The translations under genes were made by a program, and so were the position numbers. Shown piece after piece: positions 56,830-64,000 of a DNA stretch of 64,000 bases. Source of the stretch: Zoroaster sp. YZ-2022 (lineage: Eukaryota > Echinodermata > Asteroidea > Forcipulatida > Zoroasteridae); the NCBI GenBank assembly GCA_029582265.1, contig CM055819.1, forward strand, positions 38,513,934 through 38,577,933. Reading direction: 5' to 3'. How positions within the stretch are numbered: the first letter of the stretch is position 1; every line of letters starts with the position of its first letter. The notes beneath the pieces are model-generated. The model did no database searches and was not told where the DNA came from. It worked only from the letters and a program-made list of their open reading frames with translations.

Positions 56830-57345
56830 TTGCAATCAGCAAGTATGCAAGTATGCGCCACGCAGAGTCGTTTTGGCTCTTCAGCAAGTGTGCAAGTATG
56901 CGCCACGCAGAGTCGTTTTGGTTCTTCAGCAAGTGTGGAAGTATGCGACATGCAGAGTCTTTTTACGCAGAGTCTTTTTGGCTCTTCAGCAAATGTGTAA
57001 GTATGCGACACGCAGAGTCGTTTTGGTTCTTCAGCAAGTGTGGAAGTATGCGACATGCAGAGTCTTTTTACGCAGAGTCTTTTTGGCTCTTCAGCAAATG
57101 TGTAAGTATGCGACACGCAGAGTCGTTTTGGTTCTTCAGCAAGTGTGGAAGTATGCGACATGCAGAGTATTTTTAAGCAGAGTAATTTTTGCGCTTCAGC
57201 AAATGTGTAAGTATGCGACACGCAGAGTCGTTTTGGTTCTTCAGCAAGTGTGGAAGTATGCGACATGCAGAGTCTTTTTACGCAGAGTCTTTTTGGCTCT
57301 TCAGCAAGTATGCAAGTATGCGACACGCAGAGTCGTTTTGGCTCT
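56830..57345. repeat. Composite minisatellite, about 105 bp higher-order unit
   Basis: Basic 45-60 bp modules (AGTATGCGACACGCAGAGTC, TTTTGGTTCTTCAGCAAGTG) are arranged as a repeated higher-order block of about 105 bp (GCAAATGTGTAAGTATGCGA near 56990, 57092 and 57199). All modules are multiples of three, so frames up to about 167 codons stay open on both strands; they are not considered genes. Confidence 0.92.
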
Positions 57346-57434
57346 TTTTCATTACAAATGGCACTGGATTTTGAAATTTTGAAAACGAAATCAAAATGAG
57401 GTTTTATGAATGTGAATACGACGCTTGGTCTTTT

Positions 57435-58510
57435 CTACGGGATAAAGACCTCGTGGGCAGGGGCGATAAAGGACGTCGGCTTCGGCTTGGTTGTTTTATC
57501 GCCCATGGTCATTGTCCTCGGTCTTTATACTGTGGTAAAGACCACGTGACAAACTTTTATTTCTTTAATACAATTAATGGGGATAATACATTTCCAGCGA
57601 ATTCCCAGTAATTCTTTGTGTAATGTGATTTTTTCAGCGCAATCCGACATAGATAATGTATTTTAAATAACTTATATAAATTTCCCATTATTTTGTCTGC
57701 TTGTTTCTGTATGTCTCTTTGGTGGTTTGTTGGTCAGTTTCTTTGCCACTTGTTGTAGTATTTTGCTTGTATTTTGTACAATTTTTTTATGTCTTTACTG
57801 TAAATTAAAACGCAATATTTATGTGCATGTAGGCTATAATTTTTTATGAGTTTTATATTTTTGTATACTGCCTGTAATACGATTTAATAAATAAATATAA
57901 AAAATATCCAAGCGTTTTAGTTCTATTGCCTTGTCGTAGACCTATATAATTTAATTCAGTGAGTGATGTAAATCAATAACGTTAAAAAGCCACTTTAATA
58001 TGACTTCTTACTTATGCTATGGTTTGATGGTTACTATAGGAACCAACGACCAAAACGGTAACAATGCATACGGTGTGCGGTGGTTTTACAGTGCGGCGCG
58101 GCGTCACTTTGGAAGCCAGCTGTGTTAGGAGTGGATGTGTAATTCTGAATTCAGTGAACATCTTGTACTCTCTGAAAATTACAGTGAGATATTCTAGTTT
58201 CATTTTAGCTCTGATTTTGCCATTTACTTTGGCAATCACCATGTCCCCTGTTATCTATGTAAATGGTGACATGTGTGGGGCTATGACCCAAGCCGAACCC
58301 GGTGATGACCGCGCTGCGCTTATGTCGAAGGCTTTCGCCAACTTTAGATCAACTTGTCGAAACGGCGCGAACAAAGGACAAGGTAAGTAATCACTTTTTT
58401 AATGCGAATTTGCACTGAAAAGCAACATGAATGACAATAATTAAAAGGACATTTCAAAGAATACCTTTTTTCTGTGAAAAAGTAGAAATCTATAACAATA
58501 ATGATTAATC
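57435..58510 (+). repeat. Segmental duplication, copy 2 (copy 1 at 30690)
   Basis: The blocks at 57440-57655 and 58014-58470 match 30690-30900 and 31530-31960 in the same order and orientation. Sequence after the donor (AATGCGAATTTGCACTGAAA) is conserved too, so the duplication included intron sequence. Confidence 0.85.
58184..58382 (+). CDS. Signal-peptide-like exon, copy 2 (start codon GTG)
   Basis: Same length (199 nt) and donor (CAAG before gtaagt) as 31681-31879. The aligned protein differs at few places (MSLVI/MSPVI, FAKF/FANF, RKGVNKK/RNGANKG). The ATG of copy 1 is GTG here (58184-58186), so translation would need an upstream or internal Met. The upstream frame is open to 58064. It may be a paralogous exon or a pseudogene. 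Confidence 0.45.
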
Positions 58511-58604
58511 ATCGGATTGTATTTCAATTTACATATACAATTTGACAAATGTTGCTACAAGGATATAGCACATCTGACAGGTCATGGTCTTTTATATAAA
58601 ATGT

Positions 58605-59140
58605 CTGTAAATGCTCTCAGAAACAATGTTTAATGTTAAAGAGATCTGTACAGAAACAGTTCACATTCTCATTACTCGCCAAGTTCAATTTCACAACCAC
58701 GCCAGCGGCGTAGCCAGGACTTTTTCAGTGGGGGGGGGGGGGGGGGGCACAGGGGGTATGTTTTTTCCCTTTTCTTTTTCTTTTCTATTTTTGGGGCACT
58801 ATGAGGATTTTTCGTGTGGGGGACGTGCTCCCCCCAGGCCCTCCGTGGCTACGCCGCTGAACCACACTCCCTATGAATATTGTGTTTACTGAATCATTAA
58901 ACAAAGGGTTAATTGATGGTCGGAGTGGCGTTAATTTGTTGTCAAAGGTGTGTGTGTGTGTTGGGGGGTTCACTCAACATTTCCAATTCCAAAGTCCAAT
59001 TTTTGTGTACTGGTGGTAATTTGGGGTGACCTTATCCCTGGCCAAAAATATACGAATAGTTGGTATTACTACTTCAGTTACTAAAGCCGTGTGAAAATAA
59101 TTCCCATATGCTTCATCCCTTTACCATGAATCAGGCTGAA
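58605..59140. repeat. Dispersed repeat of about 800 bp, copy 3 (partial, with hAT MITE inside)
   Basis: Starts TAAATGCTCTCAGAAACAAT and continues with ACAGAAACAGTTCACATTCT, GATGGTCGGAGTGGCGTT and CTGGTGGTAATTTGGGGTGA. The hAT-like MITE at 58703-58859 interrupts it relative to copies 1 and 2. Confidence 0.8.
58703..58859. mobile_element. hAT-like MITE, copy 1
   Basis: 157 bp with inverted ends CAGCGGCGTAGCCAGGA and GTGGCTACGCCGCTG, a poly-G tract, and flanking 8 bp AACCACGC / AACCACAC (one mismatch). An 8 bp target duplication is characteristic of hAT elements. Confidence 0.85.
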
Positions 59141-59269
59141 TCAGAATATTACAGAATATTATATTGTTTTAAATAATAAATGGGGGTATCGTTGGGGGGT
59201 GCTCAATCCCAGAGCCGATCCCCCAGGTGCGAAATTGTACACATTAAATGATAAATAGCTCCTCAGTAC

Positions 59270-59870
59270 GAAAGATTTCAAGAGATGTTTTATATCATTA
59301 TCATACCAAGTAAGTTATTTTTTTTAATAGCGACTTTAAAGTGGGGCTGTAAGCAAATATCATTAATTGACCTTTTCCCATTTTTAGAGAGGTTATGTCA
59401 TAAGAAATCTAACAATATAAGTTTTATCATCTCAACCCAAGGTAAAATATTGTAAAAAATTGTCCGAACCCCTTTTATCTGGAATCCAGAAAAGCCTTAG
59501 TCCTAACGATGTATCGCCCATTTTTGTGCTATTTTAGCGAACGTTTTTGGAAACTTTGCTCAAGCCTAGAACCCCAATTCCCCGGGTGCGAAATTGTACA
59601 TATTAAATGATAAATAGCTGCTCAGTTCGAAATATTTCAAGAGGTTTTTGATACCATCATCAAACCAAGTAAGTTTGTTGTAAAACTGTTATATTTAATT
59701 TTTAGTAGTGACTTTAAAGCAAATATCAATAATTGACCTTTCCTCATTTTTAGAGAGGTTATGTCATAAGAAATCTAAGCAACATCAGTTTTATCAGATC
59801 ATCTCAACCCAAGGTAAAAAAAACCTGTAAAAAGTACTTTTGTCTGAACCCCTTTCATCTCGAATTAAGA
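59270..59870. repeat. Two-copy direct repeat
   Basis: 59230-59480 and 59585-59860 share GCGAAATTGTACA, TTAAATGATAAATAGCT, TTGACCTTTCC, AGAGAGGTTATGTCATAAGA and CTCAACCCAAGGTAAAA. No coding region. Confidence 0.75.
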
Positions 59871-60071
59871 AAAGCCAAAGGTCTGCTGGAGGAAAACAAA
59901 TGTCCCATCTTACGTTAACACGTGCAACAACGCTGAAACTTTCCCTGTTTGTTGCCAATTACTTGAGTGATTTTAACAACTGAACGGGTGAATTTGCAAT
60001 GGCGACATTAGGAAGGCTATTTTTAAACGTAAGAGGACCTTTTGATTTCCTCCAGTTGACCTTAGGCTTTT
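59870..60071. mobile_element. MITE with AAAAGCC ends, copy 3
   Basis: About 202 bp, with GGTCTGCTGGAGGAAAACAA at the left and TTTCCTCCAGTTGACCTTAG at the right. Flanked on the right by the same sequence (TTCTGAATTCGAGACGAAA) as copy 1. Confidence 0.78.
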
Positions 60072-60330
60072 CTGAATTCGAGACGAAATGGATAAGAAGA
60101 AAGTGACTTTATACAACATTTTACAGTGGGTTTAGATTATGAAACGTTACCTCTCTCAAAATGGGAGAATGATCTGTTATTAATGTTAGCTTATGACTCC
60201 TCTTAGATATCTTCAATTCGATTCCACTCGTGTCCAGACACGCTTTAGTTGTAGTTTCACGAAAAATCAAATACAAATATTAAGAGGTGTTTGGGCACTA
60301 ACCCAAACACCTAAATAAATACACTACACA

Positions 60331-60541
60331 CAGCGGCGTAGCCAGGACTTTTTCAGTGGGGGGGCACAGGGGGAATTGCTTTTCAGTGGGGGGGGGGGGG
60401 CCCAGAGGGTATGGGTTTTTTTCCCTTTTCTTTTTCTTTTCTGTTTTTTGGGGCATTATGAGGATTTTTCGTGGGGGGGGGGGCACTGGAAATTTGTGGG
60501 GTGCATGTGCCCCCAGCCCCCCCCCCGTGGTTACGCCGCTG
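60331..60541. mobile_element. hAT-like MITE, copy 2
   Basis: 211 bp with ends CAGCGGCGTAGCCAGGAC and GTGGTTACGCCGCTG, flanked by a perfect 8 bp duplication ACTACACA (60323-60330 and 60542-60549). The interior repeats TTTTCAGTGGGGGG twice and shares TTGGGGCATTATGAGGATTT with copy 1. A solitary related end is near 63479. Confidence 0.9.
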
Positions 60542-61354
60542 ACTACACATTCTTATATATTTATTTACAGTCCTTTAATACAAAGATAATACATAGTTGG
60601 GTCAACTGTTTACATCTATAGACCAATTTGTTAAAAGCCAGAAGCTGTACAGTCGTCAATCTAATGTGTAAGGGACTTCTGCAATATGGATAATGTTTAT
60701 AGTTTCATCTGAAAACTCAACTTATAATAGAACGTTCAGATGCATATTCTATGTCGCCTTTTTCCTGCAAATGAAACTTACCTGGTGTAATGTTGATGAG
60801 GGTATCAAACATCCATTGAAGGGCTATAGTTTTTAAGAATATAGTCAAATATAGTCAAATAATTTATCATCGATAGTTTTTGTGTGCATAAGTTTCACAG
60901 GTTGCTTGTTTAATGTTTACTGTTACGCGCGCCTAAGCTCTAAAAGAACAATGACACGACAGAAACAAAGAAAGCCGCATTAAAGATAATGTATAAAACT
61001 GGCTTTTATATAAACTAGCCAAATGGTAACATGTTTATGATATACTTATATACTTGGTGTAAAGCTCATTGAGAACCTCTTTCCCTGGGTTAATATGAAT
61101 AAAATTGACTTGTTAATTGCCCATCTGAATAATTTACCGACCAGTATTATACATTTTAAACAAATGTTTGTAGAACAATTAGTTTGCGTTTGTAAATTTG
61201 GCCATAAAACGAATGCAATTTTAATAAAGTTGTAGTCATAATTTAGTCACCCATTTTGATCGAATCCATTGTGAACATTGGGGGAATGGAAATCAGGCGA
61301 TTATGCCAGAATTTTAAAGTGTCATCATTTTACAGGTTCATTTTCAAGTAAAAC

Positions 61355-61485
61355 TTATAGCTTTACATGGTGAAATTCTCTATTGAGTAGGAATAGGTTA
61401 TATAAAGAACTGAATGTTACAACTCGACGTTTCGATCAGTATGCTCTGATCGTCGCATTCTCCTGAAGACGATCAGAGCTTTTGT
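61355..61485 (-). repeat. Copy of the palindrome-centre repeat with an extra CTGAAGACGATCAGAG
   Basis: ATAGCTTTACATGGTGAAAT and ACAACTCGACGTTTCGATCA, then GTATGCTCTGATCGTC (61418-61455), as at 24956 and 38154. Just beyond, TCCTGAAGACGATCAGAGC (61460-61479) lies on the plus strand, a second, inverted half of the motif. Confidence 0.78.
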
Positions 61486-64000
61486 TTTCTTATTATGCAT
61501 GATTGAGACTTGATACGAACATATGGCATAATTGTTTAACTAGCCAGTATGGGAAAGTATTGGGTGGATGTTTGCGCTGGTCATTCCCCTCTAAAATCAT
61601 CAAATCATATTATATAATTGAGAAAGGTTAAAAATATTGTTGCCAATATGTTTTGAAAGGGATTTTTTTGTTACTTTTATTTTCTATTTGTTTAGCCTAA
61701 ATATATATATTATTAGTAAATAAAGGCCACCTCAGCGCCGCACTTTGTGGCAATTACTTCGAAAGCAAAGAATCCCCTGGCTATATGAAATTGTATTCTG
61801 TCATATAAAACATAAATGATTCGTGCCGACCAGAAATAGATTAACAGAGGACACTTAACATGTGTTGGTGTAACGTGCAAGACACGATTAGATAGTGTCC
61901 TTGGAGTCATTGTAAGTGACGGATCCAGCACGGACACGGATACATTTTCCACCTCTACTGTGGGTGGGAAGGAGGGAGGTGGGGTGATGGGTCGCCCTCT
62001 CCGGTGGCGTAGTGACGGCGTACATCGGTGTATTTTGGTAAATGTGTTTGTACTTCAGAGACTTGTGATTTCAGTATGCATTTCTAAACAAAGGCAATGT
62101 CAAATCATTTCTGACTATTGTGTTTGTTTTCTTCAGCACATCCATATATCCACCAAAAGATGTAATTCGTTTGTTTGTTTGTTTGTTTTTTGGGGGACTG
62201 TTAATGCCTACCCCCATTGAGCGAATTGTTTTCGGTGAACAAATTGTTCATGCTTACCCTCCCCCTCATCGAACGATTTTTAACGTGTTATATTTCACTC
62301 CCCTTCCCATTTCAATTTGATCTGCTCAAAAAATAAATTATTATAGCTTTGATTATTAATAGAGATATTTCTAGAGATATCTGCCCGCTCCTCTTAAAGG
62401 GACATTACACCTTTAAATTTAATTAAATATTGATGATGCTATGCCAAATAATAGTAATTTATTATTTTGTAAATGTTTTCAGCAAATTAAACAAATCAGT
62501 TGTCTTGTTATAAGCGACAAATGATCTAAAACACAAGCATATATTTTGACATCGGTTTTTTCAGCCAGGCGCGTCGTCAAGTGGGAGAGGGCGGAGAACA
62601 CGGCTGCTTTTCCCGGTCCATTTTCTTGTTAACAAACAAACAAGCAAGTAAGCAAGCAAGCAAACTAGATTTGGCACAAACAAATCAGGGCACAGTAAAA
62701 ACTAATTTCGGAATGGTTTAGGTAATTATTCTTAACAAATTAATGATTAAAAATGTATATTTTATATTATAGGAAAGAACTACAGTACTATAGTGTTCTT
62801 TTAGATTTAATTTCACTTCAGGTAATGTTTCCATGCAGACATTATATGAAATGAATATTTGAAGAACAATATCATGAATATTGAAAATGAATTAAATGTT
62901 GTAACCTTATTGTTTTGTCAAATTTTAACAAACGCATAGCCATTATTAAAATGCATGGAACAATTCATATTTTTTAAAGAAATGTGTGCATCAGGTTTGT
63001 TTTAAATGAACAGCTCTATACCACGTAGGATTTGTTCCCATAGGGCGTGCCAGTAGTTAGGTGTGGAGCTAACTTGACCGCACGGAACAAAAGTAATGCA
63101 GGAACAGCCTTAACAACAGGGTAGGCCTACGCCCTCTATAGAAACTATCCACTTTAGTTTTGTGTCAGGCGCTGAATGACAAGATTCAATTAGTAGTGCT
63201 GTTTCATTGTTTCATTTTTTGATGAAATTGTTTTAATTTGTATTATTTCTAGAATAATGATACTTAAAATAATAGACTATTCCCTAAACTTGAATGATAC
63301 AGACACATTTATTCTCATTTTCATTATTTGATGAAAGATTTTAGATGGAGCATCATCTGAGCGTTTTAGATACACTTTGTATACGATCTGCGGCAATAGA
63401 CACTAGTATATGCATCTGCAGATATAAATAAATAATGATACAATGAAAGAATCGACAAGTCTGTGGACGTTTGATAGCAGGGGCGTAGCCAGATTGGAGG
63501 GGGTTATACCCCTCTTATCAATCCTCAGTCAGCAAAGAAACCACCAAATCAATCCATCGAAGCAAACTTGTAATTTGTGTGTCCAACGTAATTTAATTTT
63601 GGTGAAAATTTGTACGCCTTACGTTTGAGCATTGAGTACATAATTATACGCACGTACACACAAAACAAAACTCAAATAAATTTTAGTCGCTATTCAAATG
63701 CCATCATGGTTCAAGTGAAGAGGTTGAAAATAAAACACCTCAACACCTCAGACGACTTTTGGCCGAACGCGGCTTTATAATGTATGAAATCATATTTCTA
63801 TCAACTTCCAGTATTTTTAAATATAATTTTGCAATAAAATAACTCGGGTCTATAAAAAGGAAAGCCTTCATTTTCTGATAGTGGCATGTAATGGCGCGAA
63901 ATGATCTCAAATGGAATATTCAAGTTAATAAAATGTTAGAAAAGGCTAATAAAAAATTATTTATGTTGAGGACTCTTAAGATGATTGGTTTTAATTCCAA
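61486..64000. other. No gene seen
   Basis: AT-rich sequence with short simple repeats (GTTTGTTTGTTT near 62171, AAGCAAGCAAGC near 62641). No recognised coding region, RNA gene or repeat family except the partial hAT-like end near 63479. Confidence 0.5.

Noticed and set aside
56826..57382. Repetitive proteins of 166-169 codons on both strands
   Set aside because: Composite minisatellite with modules divisible by three; no conserved domain and no splice context.

Overview
The window is eukaryotic nuclear DNA: AT-rich, with very long introns, consensus GT..AG splice sites and many transposable-element families. The best guess is a marine invertebrate deuterostome, perhaps an echinoderm or a relative. 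Three things point there: a Ty3/gypsy-like element with integrase upstream of reverse transcriptase (the Gmr1-like order, known from deuterostomes), a CR1/L2-like LINE with a 2A-like NPG motif near its N terminus, and the mix of tRNA-derived SINEs and MITEs. This is inference; no species marker was seen.

Positions 1-17,000 hold one clear host gene on the minus strand, the DEAD-box RNA helicase DDX47 (yeast Rrp3). Eleven exons lie between 16979 and 640, with matching splice phases at every junction and all helicase motifs present. The first exon (N terminus) and the C-terminal tail were not found. The exon at 5406-5481 is one base short and breaks the frame. The introns carry three tandem arrays (33, about 106 and about 81 bp units), a decayed LINE in the same orientation, three copies of a TTAA-flanked MITE and two tRNA-Leu-like SINEs.

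Positions 17,000-32,000 hold a second, plus-strand gene that starts at 19786: a secreted PAN/apple-like protein, of which two exons are visible. Around them are inverted-repeat elements, above all a roughly 2.2 kb near-perfect palindrome at 23862-26071. A short signal-peptide-like exon at 31681-31879 recurs at 58184-58382 as part of a larger segmental duplication.

Positions 32,000-50,400 are an island of nested retroelements: three copies of an LTR-like block, two Tc1/mariner-type MITEs, a broken Gmr1-like LTR retrotransposon (about 41,040-47,065) interrupted by a SINE in gag and by a MITE between reverse transcriptase and RNase H, and the 5' part of a CR1/L2-like LINE.

Positions 50,400-64,000 show no convincing host gene except the second copy of the signal-peptide exon. 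They hold a GC-rich 792 bp TTAA-flanked element, several MITE families (two hAT-like copies with 8 bp target duplications), a minisatellite near 57 kb and copies of a dispersed repeat also seen at 36.7 kb. Most of the apparent open frames in the window come from tandem repeats or transposons and should not be read as genes.
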